Source: JBCCTX01 sp964468435 (GTDB lineage: Bacteria > Bacteroidota > Bacteroidia > J057). From it: 64,000 bases of DNA. The notes beneath the pieces were generated by a model. That model had not been told where the DNA came from. It searched no databases and worked only from the letters and a program-made list of their open reading frames with translations. The stretch lies in assembly GCA_964468435.1 (NCBI GenBank), contig CAYXVE010000013.1:37098-101097 (forward strand), read 5' to 3'. The stretch's first letter is position 1, and the number at the start of each line of letters is the position of its first letter. Below are positions 27,998-36,865 of the stretch, piece by piece. Position numbers and translations under genes: made by a program.

Positions 27998-28437
27998 GAG
28001 TGTAAAACAGAAATATAAGAAAGTAGACTACCTCCTATGTGAAGATAGATTGAAAGTATCCGAAATAACATTTTGTTATAGACAGACAAACAACCACTAA
28101 ATTTTGTCTTGGAAGACAATTGGTACGGAGTAATGTTGTAAACAAGTTGATGATTTCTCTGAAGAAGTGCGGAATGGATGAATTTTTAAAAATTAGCGAA
28201 GTATATTAAAAATCATAAAAAAATAGTATTAAGAATAATGATTATCACGTTTGAAATAATAGAGTCTGTCAGAGTTATTTCAGGTACCCACAATCTCAAA
28301 GGAATATATTTTTTATAATTTGATGGTTGATCTAAGCCCTACAAAATGATTCTTGGTAATCATTAATGCTGGCAATTGAGACATCTTCTTTTTATTGTGA
28401 TATTATTCACTTCGAAAAAATAGCCAGCTTGGATATT
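27998..28437. other. Intergenic stretch without a recognisable gene
   Basis: About 440 AT-rich bases between the orphan terminator and the stop of the caspase-like gene. An 80-codon minus-strand frame across 27877-28119 includes the terminator and has no family likeness. A 21-codon + frame near 28151 is too short to support. I see no repeat or RNA gene here. Confidence 0.4.
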
Positions 28438-30198
28438 TCAGTAATGTTTTTTATAGAATACAAAAACCCCTCCTTCATCCCCTACTAAGGCAAGAGGATT
28501 TCCAATAGGTGTTTGGCGGGTATTGCGTTCTACTTTGATTTTTACTTCCTCAATCAGATCTATAGCATAAAGTTTGGTTCTGCGGTTGGATTTAAGGGCA
28601 TTGATCAGGTAAGACGCAAAGGGACTATTTTGTCCAGGCTCACCATCCCAAACTTTTTCGATAGCTCCAGAGGTAAATGCCCATCTTGATTTTTCATTTT
28701 CGTCCAGTCTTCCTGAGCGGGTTACAAATAGAGATCCTGCATAGCATGCATCTGCAATAAGTAACACATGCTTTGACTGGATAGTTTTAAGGTAGTCATG
28801 GATGGTAGAATTCCGGATATAATCCGGTATTTTATCCGGACGTGCATTTACAGGCACCCAGTAACCCAGTTTAGAACCTTCGTCATAATATCCATGTCCT
28901 GCGTAATAGATCAACAGGTTGTCGTAAGGAGTAATAATATCCTGCAATGATTCTAAAGTTTCAAGAATATTTTCACGTGTGGCTTTGCCATTGTATAGCC
29001 TGACCACGTGATCCGGACTGAACTGATACTCTTCTGTAAGCACAGTAGCAATATCCTGACAATCCTTAACAGCGTTATTGAGAGAACCCCAATATTTATA
29101 CTGATTGACTCCGATCAGTAAGAGATAGTTTTTACCTCTGGAATTCATCCATGCTTGGTCATTAGAAGAGTCGATGCTGTTGTTGTGTGGAGGTTGTGTA
29201 GGGTAAGAGGGCGTTTGTGCTACAGTTGGTGTCTCATTGTAAACTACTGGCTTGTATTTGACATAGATGATTTTCTCTGTAGTATTATTCCGGATATCAG
29301 TCGCAACAATATTGACAGGCGTAAACTGCCTGTAGCGATCTACATCAAGACGGCAGTAGAAACTTTCACCGCTTATCATACTAAGTGGTCTTCCATTGAC
29401 ACGAAGCTCCTTGATTCCTGAAGCATCAGCGACCGAGCCTCTTATTTCAAGCATATTGGAATATGTAGTAAGATGACTGTCATTGATGCGTGGGGAGGTC
29501 AGCATAATCACCGGACCTTCCTCATCCATAGGTTTCAGCTCAGATATTTTGAAATAATCTATCTCCGCCGCAGTTTTACCGCTTATCAGAAATCCGAAGT
29601 CTGTACCAAATAGCGGAATAGCTTTCGTGCGATATACCAGCTCTCGATTGATAAAATAGTACCACTCACTCCCTACCTTTCTTACAGTCAGGGTATTCAT
29701 AGAATATTGCTGGATGGACTTTTCATGCATCCAGGATTTGAGATCTCTTGTTCTGTAATGGTAATACTGAGAAATTTTGTATTCTCCCTGCGGTGTAAAA
29801 TAGAAGTTGAAAATGTTTCCTTTTGAATCGCCACCAAATATAAGTCCCATGGGACTCGTACTGATTCCACGTACGAATCTCATTCTTATTTCTATTTCGT
29901 AATCGCCATTGCGGTCAAATACAAAACTTTTACGCTTAGGATAGGGAGTATCTCGCAGGTTGTTGCAATAGAAGTAATCTCCATTCTCGATTCGCATCTC
30001 AAGATATTTGCTTTCCAAATTCCACTTGTTCCGATTATCTTCAAATTCATCAAAAATAACAGCGTGGCGATCATGCTCAGGTAAACCAGAATAATACTCT
30101 GGTCTCCAACTGTTTTGAGCATGTCCGGCTAATGAAGAAAGCAATATCCCTATGAGTAACCAGACCATTAAATAGTAAGGAGAGTATAGCTTTTGCAT
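28438..30198 (-). CDS. Secreted caspase-family (C14) peptidase
   Basis: A 586-aa exported protein with signal peptide 1-28. Residues about 45-220 form a jelly-roll/LamG-like domain (FEDNRNKWNLESKYLEMRIE, FDRNGDYEIEIRMRF). Residues about 228-315 are an Ig-like/bacterial Ig domain (GSVADASGIKELRVNGRPL). Residues about 355-580 are the caspase/metacaspase domain: NYLLLIGVNQYKYWGSLNNA, LIYYAGHGYYDEG with the catalytic His near 435, and LLIADACYAGSLF with the catalytic Cys near 483. The dyad is intact, so proteolytic activity after Arg/Lys is plausible. It sits alone, without a recognisable partner gene. Confidence 0.9.
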   Translation of the reverse strand: MQKLYSPYYLMVWLLIGILLSSLAGHAQNSWRPEYYSGLPEHDRHAVIFDEFEDNRNKWNLESKYLEMRIENGDYFYCNNLRDTPYPKRKSFVFDRNGDYEIEIRMRFVRGISTSPMGLIFGGDSKGNIFNFYFTPQGEYKISQYYHYRTRDLKSWMHEKSIQQYSMNTLTVRKVGSEWYYFINRELVYRTKAIPLFGTDFGFLISGKTAAEIDYFKISELKPMDEEGPVIMLTSPRINDSHLTTYSNMLEIRGSVADASGIKELRVNGRPLSMISGESFYCRLDVDRYRQFTPVNIVATDIRNNTTEKIIYVKYKPVVYNETPTVAQTPSYPTQPPHNNSIDSSNDQAWMNSRGKNYLLLIGVNQYKYWGSLNNAVKDCQDIATVLTEEYQFSPDHVVRLYNGKATRENILETLESLQDIITPYDNLLIYYAGHGYYDEGSKLGYWVPVNARPDKIPDYIRNSTIHDYLKTIQSKHVLLIADACYAGSLFVTRSGRLDENEKSRWAFTSGAIEKVWDGEPGQNSPFASYLINALKSNRRTKLYAIDLIEEVKIKVERNTRQTPIGNPLALVGDEGGVFVFYKKHY

Positions 30199-30342
30199 AT
30201 TTCTCAGAATTTTAACAGAATCTATTTATTATATATATCGTTAAATAAAAATGTATTATTTTATTTTCTAAAAATAAAATAAAAACTCGTAATATCAATC
30301 CTTTTTTTAATACTGAACTTAACCTATTAAACAAGTTTTATT

Positions 30343-31344
30343 TTAGGTGCCTGTTTGTGTAAGAATGCTCAGTATGTCAATATCGTCCTCAAAAATCTCA
30401 ACACCCGGATACTGTGATGTACCAAAATCTGTGCCTTTATTGACTATACATTGGATTTCCATTGGTTTTGTCTGAATAGCATGATCCACACCATTCTGAT
30501 CAAGCCCTTGTATGACATGAGTAATTCCCATTTCAGATGATTTCAAATATTTTTTTTCTACAAATAATGTCATACCACCGTCTGTAAAAGGTATGCCCAA
30601 TGTAAGGTATTTAGCTCGTTGTAAATTTACTTTATCTACATACAGTGGATTGAGCATTCGGTAACCCCAGGTTTTGAAAAGGTAAGGTAATCTTTCCCAA
30701 TCAAAAGAATCTTCAACCAATAGATTACTCACATTTCTGCAACCCAGGCCATTATACAAAAAAATATCACTTTGGAGTAAAAAAATATCTTTATCGGTAA
30801 TATTCGAATCCAGAACTGCAACGGAATACCTGTGTTTTCTGATTATTTTCTGTGTTACAGAAAATGTTTCCTGAAGATATCTAGCAGTATTATTACTGCC
30901 TGAAGCGATCAGGATGTCGATATTGTCTTCAGGTTCCAACCCTATTTTTACCAAATGTGCAAGTTGGGGTAAGTATGAAAACCACAAATTCATAAACCAA
31001 TCCATCAGGATTCGGTCTCTTCGGGAATATTTAACTACAACCTGATTGCCAGACAAGATAACTGCAATCACGTCATGGATACCTACCAGTGGAATATTTC
31101 CAGCTGCTATGACTCCCACCCGGCTTACACGAGGGGAAGGATAAGAATACGGTTCAAGCCACTGGTGGAGCCTTCTCTCATCCAGCCACATGGCGATATT
31201 GCGTAAGCGTTCCTGGATGGAATAAGCCGTATACCAGGGGTTATCTTTGATCGCATTTCTGATGACTCCCCGGGGAATACAGGTGATATTCATCCATTTG
31301 TGTAAATTTGCCAGACTTTTGATGATATGCGCTTGGGATAACAT
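30343..31344 (-). CDS. LuxC-like acyl-CoA reductase
   Basis: A 333-aa protein of the aldehyde dehydrogenase superfamily that reduces acyl-CoA (or acyl-enzyme) to an aldehyde. It shows the ALDH-like nucleotide-binding segment VGVIAAGNIPLVGIHDVIAV (about 76-95), the glycine-rich GSNNTARY, and the catalytic cysteine in NGLGCRNVSNL near residue 202. This shortened LuxC-type form is common in Bacteroidota, often beside a 4Fe-4S ferredoxin gene that is missing here. The physiological substrate is unknown. It is divergent from the DUF885-like gene, with 98 bases between. Confidence 0.88.
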   Translation of the reverse strand: MLSQAHIIKSLANLHKWMNITCIPRGVIRNAIKDNPWYTAYSIQERLRNIAMWLDERRLHQWLEPYSYPSPRVSRVGVIAAGNIPLVGIHDVIAVILSGNQVVVKYSRRDRILMDWFMNLWFSYLPQLAHLVKIGLEPEDNIDILIASGSNNTARYLQETFSVTQKIIRKHRYSVAVLDSNITDKDIFLLQSDIFLYNGLGCRNVSNLLVEDSFDWERLPYLFKTWGYRMLNPLYVDKVNLQRAKYLTLGIPFTDGGMTLFVEKKYLKSSEMGITHVIQGLDQNGVDHAIQTKPMEIQCIVNKGTDFGTSQYPGVEIFEDDIDILSILTQTGT

Positions 31345-31442
31345 AAGTTATGAATTCCTGTTGTTTATGTATGATCGTTTTCAAAACTACTCAATATATT
31401 TATCTGCATCACATCAGCTATTGATACGGTAGCATACTGATC

Positions 31443-33236
31443 ATGAAAAATTATATCCGTTATATTTCAGGCATTCTTTTTCTTGCGTTAATCGGGTATG
31501 GCATCTGGTGGGGAATAGGGGTAATATGGCTACGCCCTGCGAATATTCATATCTATTTTCAGCGTATCGCGCTGGAATTTACACGTTCCTCTCCAGAGAA
31601 GGCAACTTCATTAGACATACCAGGTGTGGAGCTGTTGACACCTTACCATGCTTTATTAAATGAGAAGCATCTGATGGCACCTATGGTGCAACCACTAGAT
31701 TTTCAGGAGATCAAGCAGAATCTTGAGGAATACAACACAGGTCGTCTTTCAGATGAGGACCTCTTTTTTTACGATATACTGATGTACTGGACTGAGTCCG
31801 CTGAACATATTATGCCCCATCTATCCAGATTATTTCCCCTAAATCATATAGATGGTATCTGGCCCCGTTTTCTATATATGATGGATATCGAATATCCCAT
31901 TTACAAAGAGTCTGACGGTGTGATATATATTGATCGTTTAAAAAGGTGGGATGAAAAGATGGAAAGCGCACTTAAAATGCTGGAAGGCAGAGATCCCAGG
32001 ACGTACATCCCTGCTCCCTATCTCATTGATTCAGCGATACATCAGCTAGATCACTATCTCCAGCTGCCTGTAGATCAGCATCCACTATACAAGGCTTTTG
32101 CAAGAAAAGCCATAAGTAGTGATCCTACCCGCTTTAACGAGCAAAGAGCTGTTTCTTTGTTGGGAGAGGTATCAAAAATTATTACTGAACAAATCAATCC
32201 TTCACTCAATTTTGCAAGGGATTTCCTCGAAAAAGTAAGACCTCCAGATACTTCAAGTACAGATGAATGGTTCAATCAATACATAAATTCCAACAATTAC
32301 TATCCCGATTTCATTGAGTTTTACGGTTCTTCAGGACTGGATGTTGATTCCGTGTTTGATCGTGGAATAATAATACTAGACAGTCTTCAAGCAGCGCTGG
32401 ACTTTATAGACCCGGTTTTAGGGGTTGATCAAGCCATACATAAGCCAGATGAAGACGTATCGGCGATTGATGCTATTCGATTGAATCGATTTGATAGTTT
32501 ATATGCAGTTATGCAGGTGATGGGTTCAGGGCTTTTTGAATTCAAACCCACAATCAAGCCGAATGTGAGATACTATGATGGGCCGCTACCTGTATCATCA
32601 TACATACAGTATACTTATCTGCCCTACGAAATGCCGGGACAAGGCATTATAGCGGTGCAACGTAATTTATTTGATCTATACGATATGCCATATCTTCCGA
32701 TAGTGGCATACTACTATGGGTTTCCTGGATTGCACACCTTAAAAGCATCTCAGTGGCAAAGAAAAGACCCGTATCTATTTCGTTATTTTCTGGATTTTCC
32801 AGCATTCGAACAGGGATGGGCCTTGTATAGTCTAACGGCCTTAGACCAACATCTTCAGTTATTCTCCAACCAACCCATACAAAAACAGAGATTATACCAT
32901 GAGCACCAGCTTCAATTAATACGCTTGCTCACGGATATAGGAATACACCACAAAAAGTGGTCTCTGGATGTAGCCCGGTCATTGTGGATAAATCGTACAC
33001 AGTTGCAAGCTCATGAGATTCAAAAAGAGATTGACCGTATCCTCTTACAGCCAGGGTTGTACAGTAGTGCCTGGTTGGGGTACACACAGCTCTTAAAGAT
33101 GAGGGACTTCGCAATGAATCAGCTAGGTGAAAACTTTGTTTTGCAGGATTTTCACAGTTCACTGCTAAATATGGGGAGTTGTCCATTTTCAGTACTATAT
33201 GATAATTGGCATAACTGGTCTGGTCTGGATGAATAA
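31443..33236 (+). CDS. DUF885-like protein lacking the metal-binding motif
   Basis: A 597-aa protein with one N-terminal membrane segment (residues 5-27), so tethered and facing the periplasm. The body has features of the DUF885 family of putative zinc carboxypeptidases: a GLDVDSVFDRGI-like segment, TYLPYEMPGQGIIAVQRNLF, and EQGWALYSL for the conserved EGWA. The active-site helix of the family (HExYPGHH) is replaced by YYYGFPGLHTLKA near residues 423-435, which removes both histidines and the glutamate. It is probably a catalytically dead relative with a binding or scaffolding role. The assignment rests on the surrounding motifs. Confidence 0.7.
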   Translation: MKNYIRYISGILFLALIGYGIWWGIGVIWLRPANIHIYFQRIALEFTRSSPEKATSLDIPGVELLTPYHALLNEKHLMAPMVQPLDFQEIKQNLEEYNTGRLSDEDLFFYDILMYWTESAEHIMPHLSRLFPLNHIDGIWPRFLYMMDIEYPIYKESDGVIYIDRLKRWDEKMESALKMLEGRDPRTYIPAPYLIDSAIHQLDHYLQLPVDQHPLYKAFARKAISSDPTRFNEQRAVSLLGEVSKIITEQINPSLNFARDFLEKVRPPDTSSTDEWFNQYINSNNYYPDFIEFYGSSGLDVDSVFDRGIIILDSLQAALDFIDPVLGVDQAIHKPDEDVSAIDAIRLNRFDSLYAVMQVMGSGLFEFKPTIKPNVRYYDGPLPVSSYIQYTYLPYEMPGQGIIAVQRNLFDLYDMPYLPIVAYYYGFPGLHTLKASQWQRKDPYLFRYFLDFPAFEQGWALYSLTALDQHLQLFSNQPIQKQRLYHEHQLQLIRLLTDIGIHHKKWSLDVARSLWINRTQLQAHEIQKEIDRILLQPGLYSSAWLGYTQLLKMRDFAMNQLGENFVLQDFHSSLLNMGSCPFSVLYDNWHNWSGLDE

Positions 33237-33559
33237 TTCATTTCAATAAATAGAGAGTCGTGTGTATCTTTAAGGTATGATATGGAATAAACCGCTCATT
33301 TAGTGGAGTCTTCAAAAACGGATTAATTTACATCAACCTGTAATTACAACATTCTTTATACTTTCACTCATGTATTTAAAATAACAGATAAATAATTGTT
33401 TTTGGTATTATCAAACATTTGATATAGGATATTAACGTACTTTATGTAAGTTTGAACGGAAGCGACTGAATTATTTTTTTCTAGTCGGAACTTTGATAAG
33501 TGAGTCTGGCTTCATTTCTGAGGTAAATTCGCTAATTTCGCCGAACCATTTGAAGTATT
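33237..33559. other. Intergenic upstream region of the Wzc-like gene
   Basis: About 320 AT-rich bases that presumably carry the Wzc-like promoter. TTTG-type hexamers occur near 33414-33420 and 33452-33456 but none is well spaced. No gene, repeat or RNA recognised. Confidence 0.35.
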
Positions 33560-35734
33560 ATGGATCTGAGATATTACTTGCGCATTTTGGTCAAGAGAAA
33601 ATGGCTTATGCTACTGGTCGTGCTGACTGCTGCAGCAGCTACTTTTCTTTTTTCTTTGCTACTACCCAAAAGGTATAAAGCAGAGGCCAAATTTTTTACC
33701 AATATTGCCCAGCGCTATTCATTTCAGAACACTGGTGGTACTGACCCACAATTTGAAATGGAAGCCCAACTTAAGACCATTGAAGCGCAACTGACTTCCA
33801 GCCAGGTATTGAGCTTGCTGGCATATCGGTTGATATTGCATGATCTCTCATCACAGGAGGAGCCTTTCCGCAACACTGAAATTCTCAATACAGCTTTTAC
33901 TGTTTCAGATATACGTTATGCTCAGCAGTTCTATCAAACTCGTTTGGATTCCTTGCAGCCATTGGTAACATCTGAGGGTATCAAGCAGAGTTACCAGGAT
34001 ATTCTCAGGCTGATGAGGTATGATATCAAGTCTCTGTTGGAAAATCTGAGTATTACCCGGACTCCCGGTTCAGATATCCTCAGAATAGGTTTTATCTCAC
34101 GAAATCCTCAGCTTTCTTTCTTCGCAGTTAACGCGCTATGCAATGAGTTTAACCGGTATTATGAGTTCCGTACCATCGAAACATGGCGGAATACGGTAAT
34201 ATTTTATTCTGAAGAGGCTGATAAGAAGCGGATGGAAGTAAAAGAGGCTATAGCTGCCCAGCAGGATTTCGTAGAGATCATGAAAGAAGATCAAACTTCG
34301 GCCGTTCAGGCCCGGGAATTACTTATTCAGCTTCGCAACCTAGAAGTGCTACGCTCTGAGGAAGAGCGACGAATACGTTCACTTGAGCGTGTCCTCAGAT
34401 CCATCAATGAGCGTATAACCCATGAGGCTCCTCAGGGTGGGATTCAATCAACATACATTGACGCCATTTCCCTGTTCAGGGAACAGATAGCTACTTACCA
34501 CAGCAAGTTGATTAATCAGGTTGCCCTTGGTAAAGCCTATGAAGGTACGGAAGATACCTTGAGCAGGTATCGGGTGCGGATGGACAATCAACTCTATCAG
34601 TTTCTGCGGAGTAGTATTGCCAATCTCCAGCCACAAAATGAGCGGCTTTATGTACTACAGCAGGATCGCCAGATCGCACAGCAACATGCACGTGGACGTA
34701 TCGAACAAATAGATCAGCATCTTGAGAACATCAGAGAAAAGATCTTTACTGGGAAAAATAGACAATCTACAGTTACTACTCAAAACGATTCTATTCAACA
34801 GGCTCTACAGACTTACTTTAAGGTCATTGAGCCTCTTTATGAAGCCAGATATTTTGGACTTAATGATGACTCTCAACTTGGCAACTTTGACTATGCTCAG
34901 GTTCCTGAGGAGCCTGTACCTTCTCAGAGATGGTTACATGTGTTGATCGCTTCGCTATTGAGTTTTACCCTATGTGTCATCATGCTAGTCGGCCTCGAAA
35001 TGCTAGATGCAACGATCAAAACAGGTGCTCACTTCGAACGAATATCTAGTCTCCCACTCTTGAGTTCTCTCAACTATCTGAATGCGGACCGGCTTGACCT
35101 CATTGCCTTATTCAGTGATACCAATCAGGACGCTCATCTGGAAGCGTATAAGCATCTGATGAGAAAAATACGCTTTGAATTGATTGCTTCTGGTGGTAAA
35201 GTGTTTATGCTGACCAGTACACGACCCGGTGCAGGGAAGACTTCCCTGCTGTTTTCGTTGGGATATTCTCTTAGCCTCAACCAAAAGAAAATTCTGCTCA
35301 TAGATACACATTTTAAAAATAATCAACTGACACGTATGACATCTGCTGTTCCTACTTTGGAAAGATATATGGCAGATGAGATTTCCTTTGACGAGTTGGT
35401 ATCACCTTCAGGACTAGAGGGGATATATGTGCTGGGTTGTGAAGGAGGGAACTATACGCCTTCTGAAATATTTGTTCCGCCTAATAAGTTCAATGGGTTG
35501 CTTCAAAAACTGGGTGAAGAATACGATTATATCTTTCTCGAAGGTCCTGCGCTCAATTTGTACTCGGGTTCCAAGGAGCTAATTCAATACGTTGATAGAG
35601 TCATTCCTGTATTTTCTGCAAAAGCTACTATTAAACAGACCGACAAATTATCCATCAAATTTCTTAAGAGCCTGAATGGCAAATTGATGGGGACTGTACT
35701 GAATAAAGTGGAACTGGAAGATATAGAGGATTGA
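33560..35734 (+). CDS. Wzc-like polysaccharide chain-length/export protein with BY-kinase-like domain
   Basis: A 724-aa inner-membrane protein. A membrane segment at residues 13-35 (MLLVVLTAAAATFLFSLLLP) opens a Wzz chain-length domain, a long coiled-coil region (about 200-430) follows, then a second membrane segment near 455-475. Residues about 535-720 form the P-loop domain: FMLTSTRPGAGKTSLLFSLG (Walker A), KILLIDTHF (Walker A', with His in place of the usual Asp) and YIFLEGPALN. The C-terminal tyrosine cluster that BY-kinases phosphorylate is absent. It therefore probably exports or polymerises an exopolysaccharide without the usual phosphorylation switch. No glycosyltransferase or Wza gene is nearby. 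Confidence 0.85.
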   Translation: MDLRYYLRILVKRKWLMLLVVLTAAAATFLFSLLLPKRYKAEAKFFTNIAQRYSFQNTGGTDPQFEMEAQLKTIEAQLTSSQVLSLLAYRLILHDLSSQEEPFRNTEILNTAFTVSDIRYAQQFYQTRLDSLQPLVTSEGIKQSYQDILRLMRYDIKSLLENLSITRTPGSDILRIGFISRNPQLSFFAVNALCNEFNRYYEFRTIETWRNTVIFYSEEADKKRMEVKEAIAAQQDFVEIMKEDQTSAVQARELLIQLRNLEVLRSEEERRIRSLERVLRSINERITHEAPQGGIQSTYIDAISLFREQIATYHSKLINQVALGKAYEGTEDTLSRYRVRMDNQLYQFLRSSIANLQPQNERLYVLQQDRQIAQQHARGRIEQIDQHLENIREKIFTGKNRQSTVTTQNDSIQQALQTYFKVIEPLYEARYFGLNDDSQLGNFDYAQVPEEPVPSQRWLHVLIASLLSFTLCVIMLVGLEMLDATIKTGAHFERISSLPLLSSLNYLNADRLDLIALFSDTNQDAHLEAYKHLMRKIRFELIASGGKVFMLTSTRPGAGKTSLLFSLGYSLSLNQKKILLIDTHFKNNQLTRMTSAVPTLERYMADEISFDELVSPSGLEGIYVLGCEGGNYTPSEIFVPPNKFNGLLQKLGEEYDYIFLEGPALNLYSGSKELIQYVDRVIPVFSAKATIKQTDKLSIKFLKSLNGKLMGTVLNKVELEDIED

Positions 35735-35763
35735 TACCTCAAAAGCAGGTGTGTCGCTTATGT

Positions 35764-36861
35764 TTACTTATTGTAAGGCTTATATCTGGCAAAACGTAAA
35801 GGAATATTTTGTCGAGAAAAGTTTTCTTCCATAACACGTAAAGCAACCTGAGATTGATCTATACCCAACCACTTTCTCTCAAGATGATGAGCCATTAGCA
35901 AGGTATTTCCCGAACCGGCAAAAGCATCCAGTACGATACTGGATGGATGAGAAGATTGCAAAATAATGCGTTTTAACAATGCCTTATTTTTTTCAGTAGG
36001 ATATTGCGTATATGTTTTGCCCTTATCTTTATATGCCCAGAAATCTTGTAATTTACGTCCTTTGTGATGTTTGGCAAAAACTTTTTTGCGGGGATTACCG
36101 GTTGAAGACCATGCAATCAGGTCTTCCTGTTCCAACTGGTCAAGTACGTCGGGGGGATAGCGCCAGTGCCGCCCTTTGGGCGGCAGTAAGCCCCTCCATT
36201 CTTGGCCGGTCTTTCCATTTAGGGTCTCTCCTGGAGCATGTAGTGGATGCGTGGTATAAGATCCATGAATGGGATCTTTCTTGGGAAATAGAGTATTTAT
36301 TTCCCCTTTAGACAATGGTTCACGCTGTTCATTCCATATATGTTTCCCCTGGTTGAAAGCATAAAACAAGATCATGTCGGTGGAATTGCCATAAGCTTTG
36401 CGCTCAAAATTTTTGGGATTGCATTTTATACGGGAAATATCGTTTAGATAATTTCTTCGCCCAAACACTTCATCCATAATGATCTTTACATAATGTCCCG
36501 TTTTTTTGTCGATATGCACATAGATACTTCCCTGCTCAGAGAGAAGTTCCCGCATCCATACCAGTCGCTCTCTGAGAAATTCCAGGTAGTGATGATCCAG
36601 CAAATGATCATCATAGGCAGGTATTTCTTGCTGGCTGGTGAAGGCACGTCCTGTGCCGAAGGGAGGGTCTATATAGATCAGATCAACGGACCGATAAAGT
36701 TTTTCTTTGAGGAGGGTCAGAATAGGATAATTATCACCAGCGTATATTGTGTTTTCATAGCAGTTTTGATCCTTCTTTTCAAATACCAACTCGCCATCAG
36801 GTTTATAATGCTTGATAGCTTCTAGAGATTTTTTTCCAGGATATGTCAGCGATACTTTCAT
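35764..36861 (-). CDS. Orphan DNA methyltransferase, beta class (N6-adenine/N4-cytosine)
   Basis: A 365-aa enzyme that transfers methyl groups from S-adenosylmethionine to DNA. Motif IV comes first (DLIYIDPPFGTG, near residues 63-74), and the SAM-binding motif I comes last (LDAFAGSGNTLLMAHHLERK near 315, then WLGIDQS), which is the beta-class order seen in type III Mod and CcrM-like enzymes. There is no restriction endonuclease gene nearby, so it looks like a solitary methyltransferase. It begins 4 bases after the stop of the DbpA-like helicase gene and is probably co-transcribed with it. Confidence 0.88.
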   Translation of the reverse strand: MKVSLTYPGKKSLEAIKHYKPDGELVFEKKDQNCYENTIYAGDNYPILTLLKEKLYRSVDLIYIDPPFGTGRAFTSQQEIPAYDDHLLDHHYLEFLRERLVWMRELLSEQGSIYVHIDKKTGHYVKIIMDEVFGRRNYLNDISRIKCNPKNFERKAYGNSTDMILFYAFNQGKHIWNEQREPLSKGEINTLFPKKDPIHGSYTTHPLHAPGETLNGKTGQEWRGLLPPKGRHWRYPPDVLDQLEQEDLIAWSSTGNPRKKVFAKHHKGRKLQDFWAYKDKGKTYTQYPTEKNKALLKRIILQSSHPSSIVLDAFAGSGNTLLMAHHLERKWLGIDQSQVALRVMEENFSRQNIPLRFARYKPYNK

Positions 36862-36865
36862 GTAA

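Noticed and set aside
27877..28119. An 80-codon minus-strand frame.
   Set aside because: It runs through the terminator hairpin (its GGLEPPYS segment is the hairpin itself) and has no family likeness.
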